From Streptomyces sp. F63 (GTDB taxonomy: Bacteria; Actinomycetota; Actinomycetes; Streptomycetales; Streptomycetaceae): 64,000 bases of DNA. Each line of letters starts with the position of its first letter. The stretch's first letter is position 1. The stretch is taken from contig NZ_JAGPXX010000016.1 of the NCBI RefSeq assembly GCF_018070345.1, positions 1-64,000 on the forward strand. Direction: 5' to 3'. A program made the translations under genes and the position numbers. Below, in pieces: positions 6,771 through 16,615 of this stretch. The notes below the pieces were generated by a model. The model was not told the DNA's origin. It saw nothing but the letters and a program-made list of their open reading frames with translations, and ran no database searches.

Positions 6771-8405
6771 TCACTCCCGGCCGAGGAAGACCGGGTTGGT
6801 CATGGCCGCCATCGGGCCCGGCAGCCCGGAGGCGCCGCCGTCCGACGCGGGATGCCGCACCTCCGCCCGTACGTAGGCCGCGTACCGGGGAGTGGTCCGC
6901 CACTCGGCGCTGCCGGTGCCCGCTGCGGGCAGCGCCGTGGCGTACAACTGCCCCTGGTCGGTGATGAGCCGCACCGAGCAGCCGGGGGCGCCCGAGACCT
7001 CCAGCCGGGCGGTCACCTCCGCGTCCGGGGCGGCGCGCAGCCGTTCCCCGATGCCCGCGCGCCGTCCGCGGCCGTCGGTCACGGAGAAGGACAGACCGAC
7101 CTCCGAGGACTCCGCGATCCAGCAGCGGCCCGCCCGGATGCCGGCCAGGACCGCCTCCCGCGACAGGTCCTCGGCCAGCACCACGGTCTGCGGCAGGCCG
7201 ACGTCCTGGCCCTCGCGGTGGGCGTCGCTGTTGCCGATGGCGGGGAGCCAGCCGGGACCGGCCGGCCCGGGGCGCCGGCCCGGCCGCGTGTCGTGCCCCG
7301 GGCGCCGGAACGGGTCCTGGGCCGCGGCGGCGAGGGCGCTGTCCCACGCGGCGACCGACACCTCGTCGTCCGGGGTGAACGGGCCGTTCCACACCTCCAG
7401 CGCGTCCGCCTCTGCCGGTCCGAACTTCCAGCCGCAGCCGACGCAGACGGCATGCGGATGCGCGGGGACCACCAGGCCGCCCGCCCGCCGGATCCGCGCG
7501 GCGTGCCGGCCGAAGGCGTTGTCGCGTGCCCGGTAGCGCCAGTCGACGAACGTGCCCGGGTCGATGCCGAGGGCCAGGACGTGGCCGTTGCGGGTGGTGA
7601 CCTCCTCACCGGTCATGATCAGCAGATCGTCACCCCACAGGCCCTCCCACGCGGCATGGCCGGCGTGGGTGTTGTGCTCGGTGGTCGTGATGAAGTCCAG
7701 CCCGGCGGACCGCGCGGCGGCGGCCACCTCGGCCGGGGTGCGCCGGCCGTCGGAGTACACGGTGTGCAGATGGCAGTCGCCGCGGTACCAGGCACGCCCG
7801 CGCCCCTTCGCCCGCGGCGGCGGGTACACCGGCTGCGGTGTCTCGCCCGCCGGGCCGGGCCGCAGCGTGACGGTGAGCTCGTACTCCAGGCCCTGCGGAG
7901 CGACGGTGTACGGGGCGAGCACCACCTGCCAGGTGCCGGGTCGCACCGGGCCCGGCAGATAGCCCGGGGTGGCCCGTTCCGCGCTGATCGCGAACTCCGT
8001 GCGGAAGCCGCCCGACCAGCCCCGGAAACCGCGGCCGCCGGGTGCGGTGCCGCGCTCGTCGAAGATGCCGATGTCGAGGGCGTTGCCGGGGGTCCCGGCG
8101 GGCACGGACGGCTTGTCGTAGCGGTAGGAGACGGCGAGTTCGCGGATGCCCGCGGGGACCTCCACCGGAACGTAGACGTAGTCCGGCGCACCGGGCTCCA
8201 GCCGGCCCCGGACCGTTCTCGTCTCCGTACCGTCCCGGCCCGTGATGTCCCCCGGCGCTGCGGCCGTACCGGCGGTGCCCGCGCCGCCGGGGCCCGCGGC
8301 CGCCGAGGCGGGGGATCCCGCGGCCGTCGCGGTCAGAGCGGCCGCGGCCCCCGTCGCGGCGGACGCCCGCAGCAGCCCGCGCCGTCCCAGCGCCTCGGTG
8401 TGCAC
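6771..8405 (-). CDS. Tat-exported CehA/McbA-type PHP-domain phosphoesterase
   Basis: 544 residues from a GTG at 8405, preceded by GAAGGA. The N-terminus has a twin-arginine motif (GRRGLLRASA) and a hydrophobic stretch ending in ASAAAG, so export by Tat is likely. A beta-rich N-terminal region precedes a PHP hydrolase domain with its metal ligands visible in order: CHLHTVYSDG, TTEHNTH, PAHPHAV and GNSDAH. The family hydrolyses phosphoesters, and some members act on carbamates or sugars. The exact substrate cannot be read. The frame remains open upstream into a low-complexity stretch, which was discarded. Confidence 0.8.
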   Translation of the reverse strand: MHTEALGRRGLLRASAATGAAAALTATAAGSPASAAAGPGGAGTAGTAAAPGDITGRDGTETRTVRGRLEPGAPDYVYVPVEVPAGIRELAVSYRYDKPSVPAGTPGNALDIGIFDERGTAPGGRGFRGWSGGFRTEFAISAERATPGYLPGPVRPGTWQVVLAPYTVAPQGLEYELTVTLRPGPAGETPQPVYPPPRAKGRGRAWYRGDCHLHTVYSDGRRTPAEVAAAARSAGLDFITTTEHNTHAGHAAWEGLWGDDLLIMTGEEVTTRNGHVLALGIDPGTFVDWRYRARDNAFGRHAARIRRAGGLVVPAHPHAVCVGCGWKFGPAEADALEVWNGPFTPDDEVSVAAWDSALAAAAQDPFRRPGHDTRPGRRPGPAGPGWLPAIGNSDAHREGQDVGLPQTVVLAEDLSREAVLAGIRAGRCWIAESSEVGLSFSVTDGRGRRAGIGERLRAAPDAEVTARLEVSGAPGCSVRLITDQGQLYATALPAAGTGSAEWRTTPRYAAYVRAEVRHPASDGGASGLPGPMAAMTNPVFLGRE

Positions 8406-9492
8406 GTTCCGGTCCTTCAACGCGGCCCCCAGGGAGTGTCGGTGGGTGTGGGTGTGGGTGCGGGTGTGGGTGCGGGTGCAAGTGCGAGCGCTTTCACGGC
8501 CTGGTGTGCCGGTGCGATGCGGTGGACGAACGGGTGGTGTCCGGTGCGGCCGACCGTCGGGCGGCCGGCAGTCGAGTGGCTGAGCGGTCGAGTCGCTGAG
8601 CGGCTGAGCGGTCGGGTGGTCGGGTGGTCGGGTGGTCGAGCGGCTGAGCGGTCGAGCGGCCGGGCGCTGAACGCCTGTGCGCCGAGCGGCGGTGCGTGGT
8701 GCCGTGAACGACTGGGCCGGACCGGCGGCGCGCGGCGCCGGGCCGGGAGCGGCCGCCCGTCCCGGGCGCGGTTCCGGAACGTCCCGGTCGTCGGCCCCGG
8801 ATTTTGCACCCGTCCCCGACGCCACGACCCCGACCCTGGTATTGAGCCGTGAACAAGCGCTGAACGGAAGGCCGGTGGCCGATTTCCCGCGAATGAGGTC
8901 ATGGTGGTCCTGGTCCCGTGGCTCCGCCCGTGCCCGTGCCGGCCCTGTCGCGGACCGCCCGCGCTGCCGGTGTCCGTGCCGGTGTCCGTGCCCGTGCTGC
9001 GCCCCGGCTTGGTCCGGATCGCCGGTGCTGCCCGCGCTGTCGGTGCCTGTGCCTGTTCTCGTGCCAGGCGCCGTCCCGGATTGCCCGCGCTGCCGGTGTC
9101 CGTGCCCGTGTTGCGCCCCGGTCCTGGCCGGATCGCCGGTGCTGCCTGTGCCCGTGCTCTGCCCCGGCCCGCGCTCTGCCCCGGCCCGCGCCGCCCGAGC
9201 CCGCGCCGCCCGAGCCCGAACCCGTGCCGTCCGCGTCCGCGCCTGTGCTCGTGCCCGGGCCCGCGCCGCCCGAGCCCGAGCCAGCGCCTTCCGCGTCCGT
9301 GCTCGCGCCCGCGCCCGAGCCCGAGCCCGAGCCCGGGCCCGCGCCTGTGCTCGTGCCCGGGCCCGCGCTCCTCTCGGCCCGCGCCGCGGGCGGCTTTCCT
9401 CCCGCCTGCCGGGCCGACGGCTCCCCTCCCGTCCTCCGGGCCGGGCCGCCCCGCCCCTCCGGGTCCGCCCGTGGTCCGCATACGCTCGGGTG
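8406..9492. repeat. Gene-free low-complexity tract of degenerate tandem repeats
   Basis: No credible gene was seen in 1.1 kb. It holds GTGTGG/GTGCGG runs at 8440-8485, repeated GGTCGGGTGG units at 8610-8640, and two long imperfect duplications: a block around 8946-9030 and a similar one around 9070-9150, sharing GCCGGTGTCCGTGCC and GGATCGCCGGTGCTGCC. Short GCCCGAGCC-type repeats fill 9180-9400. All six frames are open because the DNA is GC-periodic, not because it codes. Confidence 0.75.
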
Positions 9493-12114
9493 ATGACCAC
9501 GAGCGAGCACGGCACCGAGACACCCGGAGCGGAGGCCGCTCCCACCGCCAACGCCATGCGGCGGGCCCTCAGGCGGGCCCGCGACGGCGTGGCCCTCGAC
9601 ACCGCCGAGGCAGCCGTCCTGCTGCGGGCCCGCGGCGCCGACCTGGCCGACCTGGCCGCCTCGGCCGCCCGCGTCCGGGACGCCGGGCTGGCCGCGGTCG
9701 GCCGCCCCGGCGTCATCACCTACTCCCGCAAGGTCTTCATCCCGCTCACCCGCCTCTGCCGCGACCGGTGCCACTACTGCACTTTCGCCACGGTCCCCGG
9801 CAGGCTGCGCCGCGCCGGGGAGGGCATGTTCCTCTCCCCGGACGAGGTGCTGGACATCGCCCGCCGCGGCGCCGGACTCGGCTGCAAGGAAGCCCTGTTC
9901 ACACTCGGCGACCGCCCGGAGGACCGCTGGCCCGAGGCCCGCGCGTGGCTGGAGGCGCACGGCTACGACGACACGCTGTCGTACGTCCGCGCCATGGCGG
10001 TCCGCGTCCTGGAGGAGACCGGCCTCCTCCCGCACCTCAACCCGGGCGTGCTGTCCTGGACGGACCTTCAGCGGCTCAAGCCCGTCGCCCCGTCCATGGG
10101 GATGATGCTGGAGACGACGGCCACCCGCCTCTGGTCCGAGCCCGGCGGCCCGCACCACGGCTCGCCCGACAAGGAACCGGCGGTGCGGCTGCGGGTGCTG
10201 GAGGACGCGGGCCGCTCCAACGTGCCCTTCACCACCGGCGTCCTCATCGGCATCGGGGAGACGTACGAGGAGCGCGCCGAGTCGCTGTTCGCGCTGCGCC
10301 GCACGGCCCGCGCCCACCACGGCATCCAGGAGGTCATCGTCCAGAACTTCCGCGCCAAGCCGGACACGGCGATGCGCGGCATGCCCGACGCGGAGCTGGA
10401 GGAGCTGGCCGCGGCCGTCGCCGTGGCCCGGCACGTCCTCGGCCCCTCGGCCCGGATCCAGGCCCCGCCGAACCTCGTGGACGCCGAGTACGCCCTGCTG
10501 ATCGGCGCGGGCATCGACGACTGGGGCGGGGTCTCCCCGCTCACCCCCGACCACGTCAACCCGGAGCGCCCCTGGCCGCACCTCGACGAGCTGGCCGCGC
10601 GCACCGCCGACGCCGGGTTCGAACTCCGCGAACGCCTCACCGTCTACCCGGAGTTCATCCGGCGCGGCGAGCCCTGGCTCGACCCGCGCCTGCTGCCGCA
10701 CGTCACCGCGCTCGCCGACCCGGAGACCGGCCTGGCCCGCGAGGGCGTCACGCCGTCCGGCCTGCCCTGGCAGGAGCCGGACGAGCCGTTCACCGCCACC
10801 GGCCGCACCGATCTGCACCGCACCATCGACACCGAGGGCCGCACCACGGACCGCCGCGCGGACTTCGACGCGGTGTACGGCGACTGGGGCGCGCTGCGCG
10901 AGGCGGCCGCCCCGGGCATGGCCCCGTCCCGCATCGACGCCGACGTGCGCTCCGCGCTGGCCACCGCCGCCGATGACCCGACCCGGCTCACCGACGCCGA
11001 GGCGCTGGCCCTGCTGCACGCGGACGGGCCCGCCCTGGACGCCCTCTGCTCCGTCGCCGACGACCTGCGCCGCTCCGTCGTCGGCGACGAGGTGACGTAC
11101 ATCGTCACCCGCAACATCAACTTCACCAACGTCTGCTACACCGGCTGCCGTTTCTGCGCCTTCGCGCAGCGCCGCACCGACGCCGACGCGTACACCCTCT
11201 CCCTGGAGCAGGTCGCCGACCGGGCCGCGCAGGCCTGGGACGTGGGCGCCGTCGAGGTCTGCATGCAGGGCGGCATCCACCCGGACCTGCCCGGCACGGC
11301 CTACTTCGACATCGCCCGTGCCGTGAAGGACCGGGTGCCGGGGATGCACGTCCACGCCTTCTCGCCGATGGAGATCGTCAACGGCGCCTCCCGGACCGGT
11401 ATGCCGGTCCGGGAGTGGCTGACGGCCGCGAAGGAGGCCGGGCTCGACTCGGTCCCCGGCACCGCCGCGGAGATCCTCGACGACGAGGTCCGCTGGGTGC
11501 TCACCAAGGGCAAACTGCCCGCCGCCACCTGGGTCGAGGTGATCGGCACGGCGCACGAGCTGGGCCTCCGCTCCTCCTCCACGATGATGTACGGGCATGT
11601 GGACCAGCCCCGCCACTGGCTCGGCCATCTGCGGCTGCTCGCCGGGATGCAGCGGGAGGCGCTGGAGAAGGGGGTGGCGGGCTTCACCGAGTTCGTCACC
11701 CTGCCGTTCATCCACACCAACGCCCCGGTCTATCTCGCCGGCATCGCCCGGCCCGGGCCCACCGTGCGCGACAACCGGGCCGTCACCGCCATGGCGAGGC
11801 TGCTGCTCCACCCGCACATCCCCAACATCCAGACGAGCTGGGTGAAGCTCGGCGCGGAGGGCGCCGCCGAGATGCTGCGCTCCGGCGCCAACGACCTCGG
11901 CGGCACGCTGATGGAGGAGACCATCTCCCGGATGGCGGGCTCCTCCTACGGCTCGTACCGCTCGGTGCGCGAGCTGACGGCCATCGCCGAGGCCGCCGGC
12001 CGGCCGGCCCGTCCCCGCACCACCACCTACGGCGAGGTGCCGGCGGAGCGGCGGGCCGCGGCCGACGCCTCCGACGGGCATCTGCCGGAGCTGCTGCCGG
12101 TCCTCGGCGACTGA
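9493..12114 (+). CDS. fbiC: FO synthase, F420 biosynthesis
   Basis: 873 residues, the size of fused FbiC enzymes (CofG plus CofH). Two radical SAM domains are visible. The first has CRDRCHYC at residues 89-96; the second has CYTGCRFC near residue 548. The enzyme joins a tyrosine-derived fragment to the flavin precursor to make FO, the chromophore of coenzyme F420, in the cytoplasm. The start is ATG 9493; the ribosome site is weak and an in-frame GTG lies directly before it, so translation may be leaderless. It is separated from its neighbours and has its own terminator. F420 serves redox enzymes including antibiotic tailoring reductases. Confidence 0.92.
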   Translation: MTTSEHGTETPGAEAAPTANAMRRALRRARDGVALDTAEAAVLLRARGADLADLAASAARVRDAGLAAVGRPGVITYSRKVFIPLTRLCRDRCHYCTFATVPGRLRRAGEGMFLSPDEVLDIARRGAGLGCKEALFTLGDRPEDRWPEARAWLEAHGYDDTLSYVRAMAVRVLEETGLLPHLNPGVLSWTDLQRLKPVAPSMGMMLETTATRLWSEPGGPHHGSPDKEPAVRLRVLEDAGRSNVPFTTGVLIGIGETYEERAESLFALRRTARAHHGIQEVIVQNFRAKPDTAMRGMPDAELEELAAAVAVARHVLGPSARIQAPPNLVDAEYALLIGAGIDDWGGVSPLTPDHVNPERPWPHLDELAARTADAGFELRERLTVYPEFIRRGEPWLDPRLLPHVTALADPETGLAREGVTPSGLPWQEPDEPFTATGRTDLHRTIDTEGRTTDRRADFDAVYGDWGALREAAAPGMAPSRIDADVRSALATAADDPTRLTDAEALALLHADGPALDALCSVADDLRRSVVGDEVTYIVTRNINFTNVCYTGCRFCAFAQRRTDADAYTLSLEQVADRAAQAWDVGAVEVCMQGGIHPDLPGTAYFDIARAVKDRVPGMHVHAFSPMEIVNGASRTGMPVREWLTAAKEAGLDSVPGTAAEILDDEVRWVLTKGKLPAATWVEVIGTAHELGLRSSSTMMYGHVDQPRHWLGHLRLLAGMQREALEKGVAGFTEFVTLPFIHTNAPVYLAGIARPGPTVRDNRAVTAMARLLLHPHIPNIQTSWVKLGAEGAAEMLRSGANDLGGTLMEETISRMAGSSYGSYRSVRELTAIAEAAGRPARPRTTTYGEVPAERRAAADASDGHLPELLPVLGD

Positions 12115-12140
12115 GCGGCCGGGGGCGGGGCCCCGGCCGC
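12115..12140 (+). terminator. fbiC terminator
   Basis: Perfect 10-bp GC stem (12115-12124 with 12131-12140) with a six-base loop, starting directly after the fbiC stop codon. Confidence 0.75.
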
Positions 12141-12363
12141 GGCGGTGTGACGGCCGCGGCGGTGTGACGAGCGGGACGGAAGGTGCACGGGTGACGATGG
12201 TTGACGCGCGTTGCGGACCTCCGGGCGGGCGCGCCGCGGCCGCCCCCGGGAACCGCATCCGGCCCGGCCGGAGGTGTGGACCAGTCCACTACAGTGCTGC
12301 GCGCCGAAGAGATGGCGGGGGGACCGCGCGCCGGCGGCGCGTACATCGTCGGGAGGAAACGCT

Positions 12364-13479
12364 GTGACCGCAGTGCGCACGGCCGTCTGGGGCCGCGCCG
12401 AACAACAGGACTTCCGGAGCCGGGTGCGGGGCTGCCTCCTCGGGGGCGCCATCGGCGACGCGCTCGGAGCGGGGGTCTCCGGCGACTCGCTCCCGGACAT
12501 CCGCACTGCTCACGGCCAGCAGGGCCTGACGGACCTCGTCCCGGTGCACGGGCGGCGCGGCGCGGTCACCGACGAGACGCAGATGACGCTCTTCACCGTC
12601 GACGGGCTGATACGGGCCCAGGTCCGGCGGGACACCGGGGCCTGGCACCCGCCGACCGACCTCCACCGGGCCTACCGGCGCTGGGCGGCCACCCAGCACG
12701 AGTGGGGCCCGGACGAACGCCGGACGGAGGACGGCTGGCTGGCCCGGGAGGAGTGGCTCTACACCCGCCGCGACCCCGACCGGGCCAGTCTCCTCGGGCT
12801 CGCCGACGACCGGATGGGCACCCTCGACCAGCCGAAGAACCCGGAGGACAAAGGCTGCGGCGCGCTGGCCCGCTCGGCGCCGTTCGGGCTGCTGGTCGGC
12901 TGGGAGCCGCAGCTCGTCTTCCAGCTCGCGGTGGAGTGCGGGGCACAGACGCACGGCCATCCGACGGGCTATCTGGCCGCCGGGGCGTTCGCGGTCGTCG
13001 TGCACGGGCTGGGGCGCGGCGACAGCCTCGACCGGGCCGTGCAGCAGGCCATGGTGCAGATCGCCTCCCGGCCGGGCCACGAGGAGACGACGGCGGCGCT
13101 CAAGGCGGCCCTCGGCGCCGTGCGGCAGGGACTGCCGTCGGCGGCGCGCGTCGAGTCGCTGGGCGAGGGCCGCACGGCGGACGAGGCACTGGCGATCGGC
13201 CTCTACTGCGCCCTGGTCGCGGAGGACGTCCGGCACGGGCTGCTGCTCGCCGTGAACCACGGCGGCCTCTCCGACGCCACCGGCTCCGTCTGCGGCAGCC
13301 TCCTCGGGGTGCTGCACGGCGAGACGGCCCTGCCGCCGGGCTGGCTGGCCGAGGTGGAGGGGCGGCAGACGATCCTGGAACTGGCGGACGACTTCGCGAT
13401 GGAGATGACGCAGGGCCCGGCCCTGCACGGGCCGGCGGTCTCCTCCCCGGGCTGGCTGGCCCGCTACCCGCGGGCGTAG
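12364..13479 (+). CDS. ADP-ribosylglycohydrolase family protein
   Basis: 371 residues from GTG 12364, which follows GGGAGGAAACGCT. The fold signature is clear: RGCLLGGAIGDALGAG at the start, the metal-binding TDETQMTLFT near residue 60, and SDATGSVCGSLLG towards the C-terminus. This DraG/ARH-like family removes ADP-ribose from proteins or small molecules using two magnesium ions. Family members usually have TDDT or TDDTQ where this protein has TDETQ, a conservative change. Target unknown. It is transcribed after fbiC but with its own ribosome site and a 249-bp gap. Confidence 0.8.
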   Translation: MTAVRTAVWGRAEQQDFRSRVRGCLLGGAIGDALGAGVSGDSLPDIRTAHGQQGLTDLVPVHGRRGAVTDETQMTLFTVDGLIRAQVRRDTGAWHPPTDLHRAYRRWAATQHEWGPDERRTEDGWLAREEWLYTRRDPDRASLLGLADDRMGTLDQPKNPEDKGCGALARSAPFGLLVGWEPQLVFQLAVECGAQTHGHPTGYLAAGAFAVVVHGLGRGDSLDRAVQQAMVQIASRPGHEETTAALKAALGAVRQGLPSAARVESLGEGRTADEALAIGLYCALVAEDVRHGLLLAVNHGGLSDATGSVCGSLLGVLHGETALPPGWLAEVEGRQTILELADDFAMEMTQGPALHGPAVSSPGWLARYPRA

Positions 13480-13650
13480 CACCGGGCGCGCCCGCGGCGC
13501 GGCGCGGGACGGGCGCGTGCGCAGGCGCGGATGCCTGGCGCGGCGGGGAGGGCGGTGCAAGGGAGGGCGGTGCAAGGGAGGCGGTGCGGGGAAGGCGGCC
13601 GAGCCCCCTCGGCCGGGACGGCGGGCGCAGTCGAGAGGGCTCAGCTCAGG

Positions 13651-13695
13651 TGATGCGTGATGCGTGGTGCGTGGTGCGTGGTGCGTGGTGCGTGC
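13651..13695. repeat. Tandem 7-bp repeats
   Basis: TGATGCG and TGCGTGG units repeat about six times in the 275-bp gap after the glycohydrolase gene. Purine-rich GGGAGGGCGGTGCAA copies precede it at 13546-13590. No gene seen in the gap. Confidence 0.8.
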
Positions 13696-13754
13696 GGTGC
13701 CCGGTGGGTGTGTTCCCCCGTGGGAGGCGACGGCGCGGCCACCGCGTGGGGTGG

Positions 13755-13988
13755 TCAGCCCAGGCCGGCCGTTCGGTGGCCGAGGCCCGTGACGAACACC
13801 TGCCAGGAGACCTCGGGGAAACTCAGGGACGGGCGGGTGACGTCCTTGGAGTCCCGGACGGCGACGGCTCCGGGTACCCGGGCGGCGACCTCGACGCAGT
13901 TGCCGTTGCCCGAGCGGGACGACTTCCGCCAGGCGCCGTCGAGGCCCTGGACGCGGGGGGTTTCGGGGGTGAAGGATGGTACAGCCAT
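13755..13988 (-). CDS. DUF397 protein, partner of the XRE regulator
   Basis: 77 residues from ATG 13988, with CGGAG six bases upstream. The DUF397 core is present: WRKSSRSGNGNCVEVA then VAVRDSKD and LSFPEVSWQVFV. In Streptomyces, small DUF397 proteins typically sit next to an XRE regulator with a DUF5753 domain (as in the WhiJ/BldB-type systems) and modulate it; the XRE gene at 14337-15194 is the obvious partner on the same strand. Confidence 0.85.
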   Translation of the reverse strand: MAVPSFTPETPRVQGLDGAWRKSSRSGNGNCVEVAARVPGAVAVRDSKDVTRPSLSFPEVSWQVFVTGLGHRTAGLG

Positions 13989-14336
13989 GATTGCTCCGAT
14001 GGCTTCGCGGGTTGATGTGACGCCCGCGGCACCCGGGCCGTGCGGCACCGGGAGACGGGGGCGTGAGCGACGCTACGGGCTCACCCCACCCCGTCCGGAA
14101 GCCCCATCACCCGATCGAATGGCATATGCGGTGATCCTGCCGGCCGCCGGACCAGGGCGTGTACCCTGTCTCGGCCTCGCAGCCCCGAAGTCATCCGCAT
14201 GTTGACGGGATGTCATCCGGCGGACACCCGGGCCGACTACGGCTGGAGACGGTACTCCCACGGCCCCGTCCGGCCTCCCCGCCCGCCCGGCCTCCCCCTC
14301 CGCCGGCCGTCTCCTCACCGCCCGGCCGCCCGCCGC
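13989..14336. other. Gap between the XRE and DUF397 genes
   Basis: 348 bp without a gene. It separates a pair that is often adjacent, so the DUF397 gene probably has its own promoter here. GTTGACGGGATGTCATCC near 14200 is the only AT-richer stretch noticed. No clear operator. Confidence 0.4.
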
Positions 14337-15194
14337 TCAGCCCGCGTACTCCTTGGCCACTCGGGACATGAGCTGCCGGGTGCGCTCCGGATGGTGGGCC
14401 TGGGCCCGCAGGTGCTCGTACATCACGCTGTAGTGCTGCACCTCCGCGTGCTTCTCCAGGTAGAGGTCGCTGGTGACGCCCTCCAGGTAGACCACGCTGG
14501 AGTCCGCCGCGTCCGCGAACTCCAGGAGGGAGAAGGTGCCGACCATGCCCGGGTGCGCACCCACCGAGTACGGGAGCACCTGCACCGTCACGTGCGGGCG
14601 GTGGCTCAGCTCGATCAGCTGCTCCAGTTGTTCCCGCATGATGCGCGGGCTCCCGACGACCCGGCGCAGCGCCGACTCGTCCACCACGGCCCAGAAGCGC
14701 AGCGGCGAGACGGGGTCGTGGATGCGCTCCTGCCGCTTCATCCGGACCTCGACCCGCTTGGCCTTGTCGGCCGGGGCCGCCTCCGGCTCCATGCCCTCGA
14801 TGACGGCCTCGGCGTACTCGCGGGTCTGGAGCAGCCCGGGCACGAGCAGCGACTCGTAGTTGCGGACGGACGCCGCGTCCGTCTCCAGGCCGATGTAGAC
14901 GCTGTACGGAATGTCGCCGAAGGCGTGCCACCAGCCCTGCTGCCGCGACTCCTTGGCCATCTGCATCAGGGAGTCGACGACGCGCTGGTCCTCGACCTCG
15001 TAGACCCGGCAGAGATCGCGCACATCGCGCTGGCTGATGCTGCGGCGGCCGTTCTCCAGCCTGCTGATCTTGGACTGGGACACCAGCAGCCGCTCCGCGA
15101 CGGCCTCCGCCGTCATGCCCTTGAGCTCGCGGAGCCGGCGCAGCTCCTGGCCCAACCGGCGACGCCTGACCGTGGGATTGACATGAGACGCCAC
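14337..15194 (-). CDS. XRE-family regulator with DUF5753 domain
   Basis: 285 residues from GTG 15194, with GGAGG upstream. The N-terminal helix-turn-helix reads LGQELRRLRELKGMTAEAVAERLLVSQSKISRLE in outline (residues about 14-60). The rest is DUF5753, with the characteristic ESLLVPGLLQTREYA, VDESALRR and YLEGVTSDLYLE segments. It pairs with the DUF397 gene downstream. Such pairs influence development and antibiotic production in Streptomyces; the specific target is unknown. The gene looks intact, unlike the second XRE gene at 35.3-36.2 kb. Confidence 0.85.
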   Translation of the reverse strand: MASHVNPTVRRRRLGQELRRLRELKGMTAEAVAERLLVSQSKISRLENGRRSISQRDVRDLCRVYEVEDQRVVDSLMQMAKESRQQGWWHAFGDIPYSVYIGLETDAASVRNYESLLVPGLLQTREYAEAVIEGMEPEAAPADKAKRVEVRMKRQERIHDPVSPLRFWAVVDESALRRVVGSPRIMREQLEQLIELSHRPHVTVQVLPYSVGAHPGMVGTFSLLEFADAADSSVVYLEGVTSDLYLEKHAEVQHYSVMYEHLRAQAHHPERTRQLMSRVAKEYAG

Positions 15195-15604
15195 GAGGCC
15201 GCACCTCCGACTCGAAACCGCTGGATTCCAGCAGCCTGCCACTGCGGACCGCGGCGGCGCTGGGAAACGGCGACAGAGGGTCGCCCTCCGTACACTTCGG
15301 GCGATGGCCGCGCCGCCGCGCGGGCGAACATGCCGGGACAACACACCGCATACACCGCGCGCGGGCGGGGGCCGGTGCCACTGCGGGCCTCCGGCCCACC
15401 GCCCGCGCGCGTCCGCCGGTTTCCGGACCGGCTCGTGGGGACGGCGGCCCGGTCGGTGGGTGTGAACTGTCCGGATTCGAGGGTGGTCGGGGTGTCGGGT
15501 GCCAAGCTGTCGTGCTGCTCGGCGCGCCGGTAGTGGCCGGTGGCGCCGCCGCCGATGCGGGCGGGGGCCGTGGGCCGGTGACGCACCGGGTGCGGGGCCC
15601 GGCT
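15195..15604. other. Intergenic region
   Basis: 410 bp upstream of the XRE gene and downstream of the GPP34 gene. No coding potential was seen beyond shadow frames. It must contain the XRE promoter, but no clear -10/-35 pair was recognised. Confidence 0.4.
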
Positions 15605-16333
15605 CTAGCGAGCCGCGGCGCGCGCCATGCTCCCGCGCCGGGCCTGCGGTGGCACGCCCGCCGGATCGCCCGGTCCTCCCCGGGCCGACGGCGATCGCCG
15701 CGGCTGCACGGCCACGCCGTTCTGCACGTCCATCACGGCGTGGGCCACGAGCCCGCCCATCGGGTCGTGCCGGATCAGATCCCGCAGCCTGGAGCGGCAG
15801 GACCTGCCCTCGTTGCCCGGGTAGAGGTGCTTGCCGAGCCCCACCGCGTGGGCGAGCGCGGCCAGCGCCGCGGTCCGCGGGTCCGGCGGTACGCCGGTGC
15901 GGATCGCGTTGTCGAGCCGGTTCCTGATGTCCCGGCTGATGGCCGTCTCCGTCGCCTGGTAGCGAGTCGTCGGCAGTACCCCGCACATCTGTCCGGCCAC
16001 GGCATGCACCATGCCGCACCGCTCCAGATGCGTGAGATACGTCTGGCGCAGCCCCAGCCGGGGCCCGCCGATCCAGTGGACGGCGCGCACCGGGCTGCCG
16101 CGACGGCGCAGCAGTTCGAGCGCGGAGTCCAGTGTCGGATCTCCTGTCGGCCGTGGCAGCACCACGGCGATACGATCCCCGTCAGGGGCTATCCGTCCTG
16201 CCAGAGCCAGCTCCACTAGCTGCGCCCCGGCAAGACCGAGGTCGAGCGACTGCGGCTGCGCCGTGGTTCCCGTGGCCGGGTCCAAGGCCAGCAGCAGAAG
16301 CTCCTCCGGAATTGTTCTGCGGCTCCTGCCCAT
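15605..16333 (-). CDS. GPP34 (GOLPH3/VPS74-like) family protein
   Basis: 242 residues from ATG 16333. The GPP34 fold is recognised from TIPEELLLLALDPATGT, GLAGAQLVELALAGRI and the later GLGKHLYPGNEGRSCRSRL. Eukaryotic relatives bind phosphoinositides and glycosyltransferases at the Golgi. Actinobacterial members are numerous and mostly uncharacterised, often encoded beside conservon or secondary-metabolism genes. The arginine/proline tail after residue 205 is low complexity. Role unknown. Confidence 0.75.
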   Translation of the reverse strand: MGRSRRTIPEELLLLALDPATGTTAQPQSLDLGLAGAQLVELALAGRIAPDGDRIAVVLPRPTGDPTLDSALELLRRRGSPVRAVHWIGGPRLGLRQTYLTHLERCGMVHAVAGQMCGVLPTTRYQATETAISRDIRNRLDNAIRTGVPPDPRTAALAALAHAVGLGKHLYPGNEGRSCRSRLRDLIRHDPMGGLVAHAVMDVQNGVAVQPRRSPSARGGPGDPAGVPPQARRGSMARAAAR

Positions 16334-16615
16334 CCATGCCTCCCCGCGTGGATGTCTGACAGGGTGACCCCTCTCACAATGGTCTGTCGAGAGTGCCTGG
16401 GGACTTTGTGAGGGAACCGTTAGGTATGTCGTCCTCGTCTAGCCACTGGGCGGGCGCCGGCCGGGGGCGGAAACCGGACTCCGGCGATCCGAAGGCCGGA
16501 GCGGAGGGTTCCGGGCTGGACACTGGTGGCGCGGATCAGCAGTGGCGCGCGGTGCCGTCGGATCATACGGGGTCCCCGCGGCACGTTGGGCAGCAGTACG
16601 TATGGAGGAGGCACG

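Noticed and set aside
8677..9492. Upstream extension of the fbiC frame by about 270 residues, and long Arg/Ala frames on the other strand
   Set aside because: Low-complexity repeats only. FbiC family sequence begins at 9493 and the expected length is met from there.
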